Assembly: GCF_900105125.1 (NCBI RefSeq)
Contig: NZ_LT629750.1
Span: 2,542,001-2,606,000, forward strand
Direction: 5' to 3'
Source: Bradyrhizobium canariense
GTDB lineage: Bacteria > Pseudomonadota > Alphaproteobacteria > Rhizobiales > Xanthobacteraceae
Length of the DNA: 64,000 bases
Positions within the stretch are counted from its first letter, which is position 1. Each line of letters begins with the position of its first letter. A program made the position numbers and the translations under genes. The notes under the pieces are model-generated. The model was not told the DNA's origin and searched no databases. It saw only the letters and a list, made by a program, of their open reading frames with translations. This document shows, piece by piece, positions 47,894-55,424 of the stretch.

Positions 47894-48614
47894 CACATTT
47901 CCATTCCATGATCCATCGCCCAACAAGGCCATGACGATTTCGAATGAGCTGCGCGTCGAACACAGGCGCACCCCATGTGCTCCAGGGCGCCGCAGGCAGT
48001 GAAGGCGCCGCGCGCACGATCCATCTTGTCTCCGCGGTTGAAGGCGACGGCTCTGCTGCCACGCGCAGCAGCAGACAGGTGACGCCAGAGGCTTGTGCGG
48101 TCAGCGTCAGCTTGCGGCTGGCGACGAGGTCGAGTTGACGTGCCTCGCCCCAGACTTCCAGCACCACAGCGCCCACCGCATCGCAGGCAAGCGCATCGGC
48201 CGCCGTTCGCAACGCGCCGTCGACATCAGCCGCGCGCACGGTCACCAATTGCCGCGGATCGAGGCCAAGCTCGGCCAACCCGCTCATCGACAGCGCGCCT
48301 GATTCAATTTCGGTGAAATCCTGCCGCACCCACACCAAAGGCCGGCGTGATGACACCCGCCCCGCGAGCCCTGCGATGAACCCGGTGGCCGCACCACTTT
48401 GGTGTCCCTCGGCGAACACCTCGTGCACGGCAGCTCTGGCGAGGCCGCCCTGCAGCGTCGCATCCGCCTCGGCATGGCCGAGCGGCACCCTGTTGAGCGC
48501 GTACGCAGCGCCAGGCGTTTCGATGCGCTCGATGCTGCCGCGTAAAGTCGCAAGCGTGCTGGTGCGTGCGGCGCATGATCCGCCAAAGTGTGAGCGGTTT
48601 GGCGACAAGATCAT
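47781..48614 (-). CDS. imuA: ImuA, RecA-like mutasome accessory protein
   Basis: 277 aa. RecA-superfamily-like core without a clear Walker A: GLARAAVHEVFAEGHQSGAA, PLVWVRQDFTEIESGALSMS, GLDPRQLVTVRAADVDGAL, AVVLEVWGEARQLDL, and a C-terminal GRWIMEWKCDE. This is the ImuA form found upstream of imuB-dnaE2 in alphaproteobacteria. It opens the SOS operon and is required for ImuB/DnaE2 mutagenesis. AAGAGGGG precedes the ATG at 48612-48614. The LexA-type box is about 140 bases upstream. Confidence 0.88.
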   Translation of the reverse strand: MILSPNRSHFGGSCAARTSTLATLRGSIERIETPGAAYALNRVPLGHAEADATLQGGLARAAVHEVFAEGHQSGAATGFIAGLAGRVSSRRPLVWVRQDFTEIESGALSMSGLAELGLDPRQLVTVRAADVDGALRTAADALACDAVGAVVLEVWGEARQLDLVASRKLTLTAQASGVTCLLLRVAAEPSPSTAETRWIVRAAPSLPAAPWSTWGAPVFDAQLIRNRHGLVGRWIMEWKCDECLFSEPAAYPQPVAAAPAHRSHQTPARVQQQRRAG

Positions 48615-48634
48615 GCGCCCCTCTTAAAAAAAGT

Positions 48635-48682
48635 GAGCGCGATCGGACGCAAAACCGGCGACCACTTTTGCTGATCGCGCTC
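48635..48682. repeat. Short palindromic dispersed repeat in the imuA leader
   Basis: Perfect 10-bp inverted repeat GAGCGCGATC (48635-48644) / GATCGCGCTC (48673-48682) around ACGCAAAACCGGCGACCACT. This is the common rhizobial form with an AAACCGG...CACTTTTG core (recollection). It sits between the LexA box and imuA, so it would be transcribed in the imuA 5' leader. Confidence 0.6.
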
Positions 48683-48753
48683 GCACATGCGCCGCTCCTC
48701 GAAAATATTGGACTGCCAGTGGTTCTTTGCATGAACCCGAAGCTGGCTCATTT

Positions 48754-48768
48754 GTTCATGATATGTTC
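48754..48768. promoter_or_regulatory. LexA (SOS) box, GTTC-N7-GTTC
   Basis: GTTCATGATATGTTC exactly fits the alphaproteobacterial LexA consensus GTTCN7GTTC. It lies in the 236-bp space between divergent imuA (140 bp to its ATG) and the radical SAM gene (83 bp to its ATG). A TAATAT follows immediately on the plus strand (48769-48774) and could be a -10 element for rightward transcription. LexA bound here would block both operons. Confidence 0.8.
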
Positions 48769-48850
48769 TAATATAAAGCTAACAGGGCCCGCGGAGTCAA
48801 TCGAATTGGCGCTTCAGGCGATTCATGAATGGAATCAAGAGGATTCAGCG

Positions 48851-50089
48851 ATGGATGTGCAACGCAAGCTGGAAATCCTGGCGGATGCAGCCAAATACGA
48901 CGCTTCCTGCGCCTCCAGCGGCACCGAGCGGCGGGATAGCAGCGACGGCAAGGGCATGGGTTCGACCGCCCCCGGCATGGGCATCTGCCATTCCTACGCG
49001 CCGGATGGACGCTGCATCTCGCTGTTGAAAGTCCTTTTGACCAATGCCTGCAATTACGACTGCCTTTATTGCGTCAATCGCACCTCGAGCAACGTACCGC
49101 GCGCGCGTTTCACAACGGATGAAGTGGTGAAGCTGACGCTCGACTTCTATCGCCGCAATTACATCGAGGGATTGTTTCTCTCCTCCGGCATTATCCGCAG
49201 CGCCGACTACACCATGGAGCAGGTGGTGGGCGTCGCGCGCAAATTGCGCGAAGAACATCACTTCCGCGGCTACATCCATCTGAAAACCATTCCGGAAGCC
49301 GACGACGCGCTGATCGCGCAGGCCGGCAAATACGCCGATCGCCTCAGCATCAACATCGAAGTCCCGGAAGAGACGAGTCTGGCGAAACTGGCGCCGGAGA
49401 AAGATGTGCGCGCAATCCGCCGCACCATGGGCCGGCTGCGATTGAAACTCGATGAAGCGCAGGAGAACAGCAAGACCCCGACGAGAACAAAACCGCCGCG
49501 CTTTGCACCGGCCGGCCAGAGCACGCAGATGATCGTCGGCGCGGATGCCGCCAACGACCAGACCATCCTCGACACGTCAGCCAATCTCTATGGCTCCTAC
49601 AAGCTCAAGCGGGTTTATTACTCGGCGTTCAGCCCGATCCCCGATGCCAGCCGCGCCCTGCCCTTAGCCGCGCCGCCGCTGGTTCGCGAACACCGGCTCT
49701 ACCAGGCCGACTGGCTGATACGGTTTTACGGTTTCGATGTCGGCGAAATCGTCGACCAGGCGGAAGGCATGCTGCCGCTCGACATCGATCCAAAGCTCGC
49801 CTGGGCGCTGCGGCACCGCGACCGCTTCCCGCTCGATATCGCCCGCGCCAGCCGCGAAGAATTGCTGCGCGTGCCCGGCTTCGGCACCAAGGCGGTCGAC
49901 CGCATCATCGCCACCCGCCGCGTCACATCCATTCGCGTCGCCGATCTGGCCCGGCTGCACATCCCCCGAAACAAGGCTTTGCCCTTCGTCGTTCTCAGCG
50001 ATCACCGGCCGCCACCGCATCTTTTGGACGATGCGCGGCTGGCGGAGCGGTTCAAGCCGAAGGCGAAACAGCTCGGATTTGGCTTCTGA
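48851..50089 (+). CDS. Radical SAM protein, putative DNA repair/modification (TIGR03916-type)
   Basis: 412 aa from ATG 48851. The reading frame is open far upstream, but the N-terminus MDVQRKLEILADAAKYDASC is the typical family start. The [4Fe-4S] motif is CX3CX2C at C67, C71 and C74 (NACNYDCLYCVN). The C-terminus holds a helix-hairpin-helix (LLRVPGFGTKAVDRIIATRR), which suggests DNA contact, plus LGFGF. This is the uncharacterised rSAM family named for its invariable linkage to a uracil-DNA glycosylase gene, which follows here with a 1-base overlap. Substrate unknown. Confidence 0.88.
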   Translation: MDVQRKLEILADAAKYDASCASSGTERRDSSDGKGMGSTAPGMGICHSYAPDGRCISLLKVLLTNACNYDCLYCVNRTSSNVPRARFTTDEVVKLTLDFYRRNYIEGLFLSSGIIRSADYTMEQVVGVARKLREEHHFRGYIHLKTIPEADDALIAQAGKYADRLSINIEVPEETSLAKLAPEKDVRAIRRTMGRLRLKLDEAQENSKTPTRTKPPRFAPAGQSTQMIVGADAANDQTILDTSANLYGSYKLKRVYYSAFSPIPDASRALPLAAPPLVREHRLYQADWLIRFYGFDVGEIVDQAEGMLPLDIDPKLAWALRHRDRFPLDIARASREELLRVPGFGTKAVDRIIATRRVTSIRVADLARLHIPRNKALPFVVLSDHRPPPHLLDDARLAERFKPKAKQLGFGF

Positions 50090-51534
50090 TGCACCTCATA
50101 ACCCTCGACAACGAAACAGATTTCGATGGCTGGCGTAAAGCTGCGCGGGCATTGGCGCTGAACCATGTGAACCCGTCCGACGTGACATGGACGCTGCGCG
50201 GCAGCGAGCCCGAACTGTTCGAACAAGCCGCCGAAGCTCCACCGTTTGAACCGGCGTCAGGCACTTTCAACGTGTCAGCCAAATTCGTCGAACTGGCGCA
50301 ATCCGCGATCCTGCACCGCGATCCCCAGCGCTTTGCGATCCTCTATCGCCTGCTGTGGCGGTTGCGCAGCAACCACGATCTGCTTGACGTCGCGACCGAT
50401 CCCGATGTCGCGCAGGTCACGGCAATGGCCAGGGCCGTGCGCCGCGATGAACACAAGATGCACGCCTTCGTCCGCTTTCGCGAAGTCGGGCGCGAACAGA
50501 AATCGCATTTCGTGGCCTGGTTCGAACCTGAGCATCACATCGTCGAGGCGGCCGCGCCGTTCTTCGCGCGGCGTTTCGCCGACATGCCCTGGTCGATCCT
50601 GACCCCTGACGTCTGCGCCCATTGGGACGGCCATGCGGTCTCCATGACATCCGGCGTCGGCAAGGCTGACGCGCCGAGCGAGGACCGGCTGGAGGAAACC
50701 TGGCGGCGGTACTACGCCAGCATCTTCAATCCGGCCCGGCTGAAGGTGAAAGCCATGCAAACCGAGATGCCCAGGAAATACTGGAGGAACCTGCCGGAAG
50801 CCTCGATCATTAAACCCTTGATCGCCGATGCCGAACGCCTGGCCGGTGCCATGATCGCCAAAGCCGCAACCGAACCGCATAAGTCCCAGAAACGGCCGGA
50901 GCCACCCATGAAACCCCCGCATGCAGGATCCGGCACTATCGAAGCGTTGCGCGAGGAAGCAGCCGATTGCCGCGCCTGCCCGCTCTGGAAAGATGCGACG
51001 CAAACCGTGTTCGGCGAAGGTCCGCAGCACGCGCAAGTGATGCTGGTCGGCGAGCAGCCCGGCGACAAGGAAGACCTCGCCGGCAAGCCCTTTGTCGGAC
51101 CGGCGGGACAGATGCTCGACCGGGCGCTGCAAGAAGCCGGCATTGATCGCACAAAGACTTATGTCACCAACGCGGTAAAGCACTTCAAGTTTGTGCCGCG
51201 CGGCAAAATCCGCCTGCATCAGAAACCGAACACGCCGGAGATCAGGGCATGCCGGCCATGGTACGAGCGCGAACTGGCCTCAATCCAACCCGCGCTGGTG
51301 GTCGCGATGGGCGCAACCGCGGCGCAAAGCGTGTTCGGAAAAATCACACCGATCAACAAGCACCGTGGGCGCCTGATTGACCTCCAGGACGGCATCAAGG
51401 CGCTGGTGACAGTGCATCCATCCTATCTGCTGCGATTGCCGGACGAAGACGCCAAGGCGCGGGAATATCAGCGCTTTGTCGATGATCTCCGGATTGCCGC
51501 CGATTTGTTGAAAAAAGCCGCGCACGCGGCCTGA
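50089..51534 (+). CDS. UdgX-type uracil-DNA glycosylase fused to TIGR03915 domain
   Basis: 481 aa. N-terminal about 270 residues (DFDGWRKAARALALNHVNPS, RFREVGREQKSHFVAWFEPE, YYASIFNPARLKVKAMQTEM) match the TIGR03915 domain. The C-terminal half is a family 4-like UDG with GEQPGDKEDLAGKPF at about residue 321, and the UdgX loop K373-I-R-L-H377 inside KFVPRGKIRLHQKPN. H377 corresponds to the His that forms a covalent bond with uracil-DNA in mycobacterial UdgX (KRRIH there). TVHPSYLLR contains H443. It is probably SOS-induced with the upstream rSAM gene. Confidence 0.88.
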   Translation: MHLITLDNETDFDGWRKAARALALNHVNPSDVTWTLRGSEPELFEQAAEAPPFEPASGTFNVSAKFVELAQSAILHRDPQRFAILYRLLWRLRSNHDLLDVATDPDVAQVTAMARAVRRDEHKMHAFVRFREVGREQKSHFVAWFEPEHHIVEAAAPFFARRFADMPWSILTPDVCAHWDGHAVSMTSGVGKADAPSEDRLEETWRRYYASIFNPARLKVKAMQTEMPRKYWRNLPEASIIKPLIADAERLAGAMIAKAATEPHKSQKRPEPPMKPPHAGSGTIEALREEAADCRACPLWKDATQTVFGEGPQHAQVMLVGEQPGDKEDLAGKPFVGPAGQMLDRALQEAGIDRTKTYVTNAVKHFKFVPRGKIRLHQKPNTPEIRACRPWYERELASIQPALVVAMGATAAQSVFGKITPINKHRGRLIDLQDGIKALVTVHPSYLLRLPDEDAKAREYQRFVDDLRIAADLLKKAAHAA

Positions 51535-51561
51535 ATCTTCCTGGAAACGCCGGTCGATCGA

Positions 51562-51594
51562 CCGTCATGCCCGGCTTTTCGCCGGGCATGACGG
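51562..51594. terminator. Palindrome between convergent genes, bidirectional terminator or REP-like repeat
   Basis: Perfect 14-bp stem CCGTCATGCCCGGC / GCCGGGCATGACGG with a TTTTC loop, between the UdgX stop (51534) and the ferritin-like stop (51610). It has no poly-T tail. It resembles the CGTCATGCCCGG palindromes common in Bradyrhizobium intergenic DNA (recollection). Confidence 0.65.
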
Positions 51595-51609
51595 GTTCGA
51601 CGCCTGATC

Positions 51610-52107
51610 TCAGGCTGCCGCGGCAAGATTGACTGCGGCTTCCGCGAGCGTCGTCAGGCTCTGGTCGGTTTTCTTCTCTTCCTGCAAGGTCTGATCCAGC
51701 AACCGGACCACGTCCTTCATGCCGAGCTGCTGCGCCCACTGCTTCAGCGTGCCATAGCGGGAGATTTCGTAGTGCTCGACGGCCTGGGCCGCGGCAAGCA
51801 TGCCGGCGTCGAGCGCCTCGCAGCCCTTGTACTCGTCCATGATCTCCTTGCCCTCATCGAGGATGCCCTGGATCGCGTCGCAGGTCTTGCCGCGCGCCGG
51901 CTTGTCGATCAGCTCGAATATCTGCTCGAGGCGTTCGACCTGGCCTTCGGTCTCGCCGTGATGCTTTTCGAACGCCGCGCGGAGTTTGTCGGAACTGGCA
52001 GCTTTGGCCATCTTCGGCAACGCCTTCAAAATCTGCTTTTCGGCGTAATAAATATCCTTGAGCGTATCGAGAAACAGGTCGTTGAGGTCTTTGTCCTTGG
52101 CGGTCAT
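51610..52107 (-). CDS. YciE/YciF-type ferritin-like protein (DUF892)
   Basis: 165 aa from ATG 52105-52107, with AAGGAG 6 bases ahead; an in-frame start 66 bases upstream is less likely. Four-helix-bundle pattern with iron-ligand Glu/His: FLDTLKDIYYAEKQILKAL, EKHHGETEGQVERLEQIFEL, and AAQAVEHYEISRYGTLKQWA. This matches YciE/YciF of the ferritin-like superfamily, often induced by stationary phase or general stress. Role: probable iron/peroxide protection. Confidence 0.88.
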   Translation of the reverse strand: MTAKDKDLNDLFLDTLKDIYYAEKQILKALPKMAKAASSDKLRAAFEKHHGETEGQVERLEQIFELIDKPARGKTCDAIQGILDEGKEIMDEYKGCEALDAGMLAAAQAVEHYEISRYGTLKQWAQQLGMKDVVRLLDQTLQEEKKTDQSLTTLAEAAVNLAAAA

Positions 52108-52340
52108 GGCACGCTCCTTCTGAGACGTCACTGAAATGCGGGGTCTACCCGGCAGCTCAACGTCACCTCCCAAGCAATGTTCCTATCATTTCAAAAGGAA
52201 AGCCGCGGAGACGCCTGGCGCGGCCGACCGGACCGAAGCTCGATTTGACGGCATCTCAACACAGGACTTTCGTGGCCATTTCACGTGGCTGTCACATCGA
52301 TCGCGCAAAGTCCGGGCACCGGATTTTGGAGAAATTTACC

Positions 52341-53963
52341 ATGAGCGACGTTGCATTACCTGGTTCGATTGAGCCCGCCGCTAAAAAAGGCCCCAACCTC
52401 GATGGCGGGATTAATCCGCTGCAGGGCATCATCTACATGGGGGTGGTTGCGGCTGCGCTCCTGTTCGTCGCCTACAGCATCTATTCCGACGTCGACGCGA
52501 CCGGTACGCGGGTCACATCGTACCTGCCCTACCTTATGCTCTTTGTCGCGCTGCTGATTGCGCTCGGCTTCGAATTCGTCAACGGCTTCCACGACACCGC
52601 AAACGCCGTCGCCACGGTGATTTATACCCGCTCGCTGCCTGCCAACGCCGCCGTGGTCTGGTCGGGCATGTTCAACCTGTTCGGGGTGTTGCTCTCAAGC
52701 GGCGCGGTCGCCTTCGGCATCGTGTCGCTGCTCCCCGTCGAACTGATCTTGCAGGTCGGCAGCAGCGCCGGCTTCGCCATGGTCTTCGCCCTCTTGATCG
52801 CAGCGATCATCTGGAACGTCGGCACCTGGTATTTCGGCCTGCCGGCGTCGAGCTCGCACACCCTGATCGGATCGATCATGGGCGTCGGTATCACCAATGC
52901 CTTGCTGCGCGGCCGTAACGGCACCTCCGGCGTGGATTGGTCGCAGGCGGCCGGTATCGCCAAGGCGCTGCTGCTGTCGCCGCTGTTCGGCTTCGTGCTG
53001 GCGGCTGTGCTTCTTTTCGTCCTCAAGGCGGTATTGCTGCGTGTTACGCCGGCCTTGTTCGGCGAACCGGTGGGCGATCAGCCGCCGCCATGGTGGATTC
53101 GCGGCATTCTGATCCTGACCTGTACGCTGGTCAGCTTCTTCCATGGATCCAACGACGGCCAGAAGGGCATGGGCCTGATCATGCTCATTCTGATCGGAAC
53201 GGTGCCGACGGCCTATGCACTGAACCGCGCCTTGCCCGAAAGCCAGATCGAGCAGTTCAGCACGAATTCAATCGCTGCCAGCAAGATCATCGACAGCAAG
53301 GCCGCCGGCTTCAACGTGATCGGCAATCCGCGGCCGGCTGTGACCAACTATGTTGCGGAACATGAGATCAACGAGGGCACCTATCCGTCGCTGGCCGTGC
53401 TTGTCTGCGACATCAGCGACCAGGTCCATCAGTACGGAACGCTGGCAAAGGTCCCCGCCGATCTCGTCGGCAACACCCGTAACGACATGTACCTGGTTTC
53501 CGAAGCCCTTCGCTTCCTGATGAAGGACAAGGAAAGTGAACTCAGCAGCGCTGACGTTGCGACCCTCAACAGCTACAAGGGATCGCTCGACAGCGCGACG
53601 AAGTTCATTCCGACCTGGGTGAAAATCGCCGTCGCCATCGCGCTCGGTCTGGGCACGATGATCGGCTGGAAGCGCATCGTCGTCACCGTCGGTGAGAAGA
53701 TCGGTAAAACCCACCTCACCTACGCGCAGGGCGCCTGCGCCGAAATCACGGCAGCCGCCACGATCGCGGCGGCCGATGGGTACGGCCTGCCGGTTTCGAC
53801 CACTCACGTGTTGTCGTCGGGTATCGCCGGTTCGATGGCGGCGAATGGGTCGGGGTTGCAATGGTCGACGATCCGCAACATCGCGCTCGCCTGGGTGCTG
53901 ACGTTGCCGGCCGCGATGATCCTCTCGGGCTTCCTGTATTTGATCTTCTCGAAGCTGTTCTAA
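52341..53963 (+). CDS. pit: Inorganic phosphate transporter, Pit family
   Basis: 540 aa from ATG 52341, with GGAG ahead. The PiT signature appears twice: FVNGFHDTANAVATVIYTRS in the N-terminal half and FFHGSNDGQKGMGLIM in the middle, plus AEITAAATIAAADGYGLPVS near the end. About ten membrane helices with a large hydrophilic loop (residues about 300-450). It is a low-affinity metal-phosphate:proton symporter. The N-terminus has an unusual extra 50-residue hydrophilic/TM extension. Divergent from the ferritin-like gene. The transporter's stop is followed by a strong terminator. Confidence 0.93.
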   Translation: MSDVALPGSIEPAAKKGPNLDGGINPLQGIIYMGVVAAALLFVAYSIYSDVDATGTRVTSYLPYLMLFVALLIALGFEFVNGFHDTANAVATVIYTRSLPANAAVVWSGMFNLFGVLLSSGAVAFGIVSLLPVELILQVGSSAGFAMVFALLIAAIIWNVGTWYFGLPASSSHTLIGSIMGVGITNALLRGRNGTSGVDWSQAAGIAKALLLSPLFGFVLAAVLLFVLKAVLLRVTPALFGEPVGDQPPPWWIRGILILTCTLVSFFHGSNDGQKGMGLIMLILIGTVPTAYALNRALPESQIEQFSTNSIAASKIIDSKAAGFNVIGNPRPAVTNYVAEHEINEGTYPSLAVLVCDISDQVHQYGTLAKVPADLVGNTRNDMYLVSEALRFLMKDKESELSSADVATLNSYKGSLDSATKFIPTWVKIAVAIALGLGTMIGWKRIVVTVGEKIGKTHLTYAQGACAEITAAATIAAADGYGLPVSTTHVLSSGIAGSMAANGSGLQWSTIRNIALAWVLTLPAAMILSGFLYLIFSKLF

Positions 53964-54004
53964 CCGAACCATTCGCCGCAGCCAGCGGCGGACCGAGAAC
54001 CAAC

Positions 54005-54036
54005 AAAAAGGCCCGCGTGACAGCGCGGGCCTTTTT
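54005..54036. terminator. Bidirectional rho-independent terminator
   Basis: Perfect 13-bp stem AAAAAGGCCCGCG / CGCGGGCCTTTTT with loop TGACAG. T-runs follow on both strands, so it stops the rightward phosphate transporter and the leftward amidohydrolase gene (54082). Confidence 0.92.
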
Positions 54037-54081
54037 CTTATCGATGCTTCTTTGTGGACCTCACCGGGCCGGTGACCGGCC

Positions 54082-55254
54082 TCACGCCGCCAGCGTGTTC
54101 TCGACCAGCTTGATCCAGTACGACGTGCCATACACGATAGCCTCGTCGTTAAAATTATAAGCGGGATGATGCAGCCCGGCGCTGTTGCCATTGCCGCAGA
54201 AGATGAACGCGCCCGGCCGGGCCTCCAGCATGTAGGCGAAATCCTCCGCCCCCATCAGCGGCGGCATCTCGTGAACGTTGGCATCTCCGGCGACTTCCTT
54301 CGCTACCTGCGTCGCGAGGTCCGTCTGCGAGGAATGGTTGACCACGACCGGATAGCCGCGTTCGTAAACCAGGTCGATTTTCGCGCCCGTCATCTGCGCC
54401 ACGCCGGCGACGACTTCGCGCACCCGCTTCTCGACCAATTCCCGCACTTCCGCCGTCAGCGTGCGGACCGTGCCTTTCAGCTCGGCGGTTTGCGGAATGA
54501 CGTTGCGCGCATTGCCGGCGTGGAATTCGCACATCGAAATGACGGCCGAATCCAGCGGGTCCACGGTGCGCGACACGATCGATTGCAAGGCGGTGATCAA
54601 CTGCGCGCCGACCAGAACGGAATCGATGCATTTGTGCGGACGCGCCGCGTGGCCGCCCAGCCCTTCGATGCTGATGTCGATGGCATCGGTCGCGGCCATG
54701 ATCGGACCGGGCCGGATCGCGAACGAGCCGATCGGAAGCCCCGGACCGTTATGCATGCCGTAGACCTGATCGATGCCGAAGCGATCCATCAGGCCGTCCT
54801 TGATCATCGCGGCGGCGCCGGCGCCGCCCTCTTCGGCCGGCTGGAAGATCACGACCGCGTCACCGGCGAAATTGCGGGTCTCGGCGAGATAGCGCGCCGC
54901 ACCGAGCAGCATGGCGGTGTGTCCGTCATGACCGCAGGCGTGCATTTTGCCCGGCGTCCTGGAGGCATAAGCGAGATTGGTCTCCTCCTCGATCGGAAGG
55001 GCATCCATGTCGGCGCGAAGCCCGATCACTTTGACGTCGCCCTTGCCGGCAGGCTTGCGACCCTTGATGACACCGACCACGCCGGTGCGGCCGAGACCGG
55101 TGGCGACTTCGTCGCAGCCGAACTCCCGCAGCCGGTCGGCTACGAATGCTGCAGTGCGATGGACGTCGTACAGCAGTTCGGGGTGTTGGTGGATATCCCG
55201 GCGCCAGGCCTGAATATCCGGTTGCAGATCGGCGACACGATTGATGATGGGCAT
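54082..55254 (-). CDS. M20 aminoacylase/amidohydrolase (hippurate hydrolase-like)
   Basis: 390 aa from ATG 55252-55254; a TTG start 39 bases upstream is unlikely. M20D motifs: WRRDIHQHPELLYDVHRTA, the metal ligands in MHACGHDGHTAMLLGAARYL, FQPAEEGGAGAAAMIKDG (catalytic Glu pair), and the C-terminal PPLMGAEDFAYML. The dimerisation domain is present (PHKCIDSVLVGAQLITALQS). This branch (AmhX/HipO/ILL) hydrolyses N-acyl amino acids such as hippurate or indole-acetyl amino acids. Substrate not fixed. No operon partner. Confidence 0.9.
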   Translation of the reverse strand: MPIINRVADLQPDIQAWRRDIHQHPELLYDVHRTAAFVADRLREFGCDEVATGLGRTGVVGVIKGRKPAGKGDVKVIGLRADMDALPIEEETNLAYASRTPGKMHACGHDGHTAMLLGAARYLAETRNFAGDAVVIFQPAEEGGAGAAAMIKDGLMDRFGIDQVYGMHNGPGLPIGSFAIRPGPIMAATDAIDISIEGLGGHAARPHKCIDSVLVGAQLITALQSIVSRTVDPLDSAVISMCEFHAGNARNVIPQTAELKGTVRTLTAEVRELVEKRVREVVAGVAQMTGAKIDLVYERGYPVVVNHSSQTDLATQVAKEVAGDANVHEMPPLMGAEDFAYMLEARPGAFIFCGNGNSAGLHHPAYNFNDEAIVYGTSYWIKLVENTLAA

Positions 55255-55424
55255 GAAAGGTCTCGGGTAAAGGGCCAAATGTGCAGGGACCAAGTGTGAC
55301 CGCTTAGTCTAGCACGCCGTTGCGTTCGGCCCAACATTCTCGGCGCCGCCCCCTGCGCTGTACAGCGGGCGACAGCAACGCTATGGCCTATAAATTGCCC
55401 AAAGCGGCTGCACGGTGGTGACTT

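Noticed and set aside
54166..55299. 377-codon plus-strand frame opposite the M20 amidohydrolase
   Set aside because: Composition-driven shadow; the minus strand carries all M20 metal ligands.
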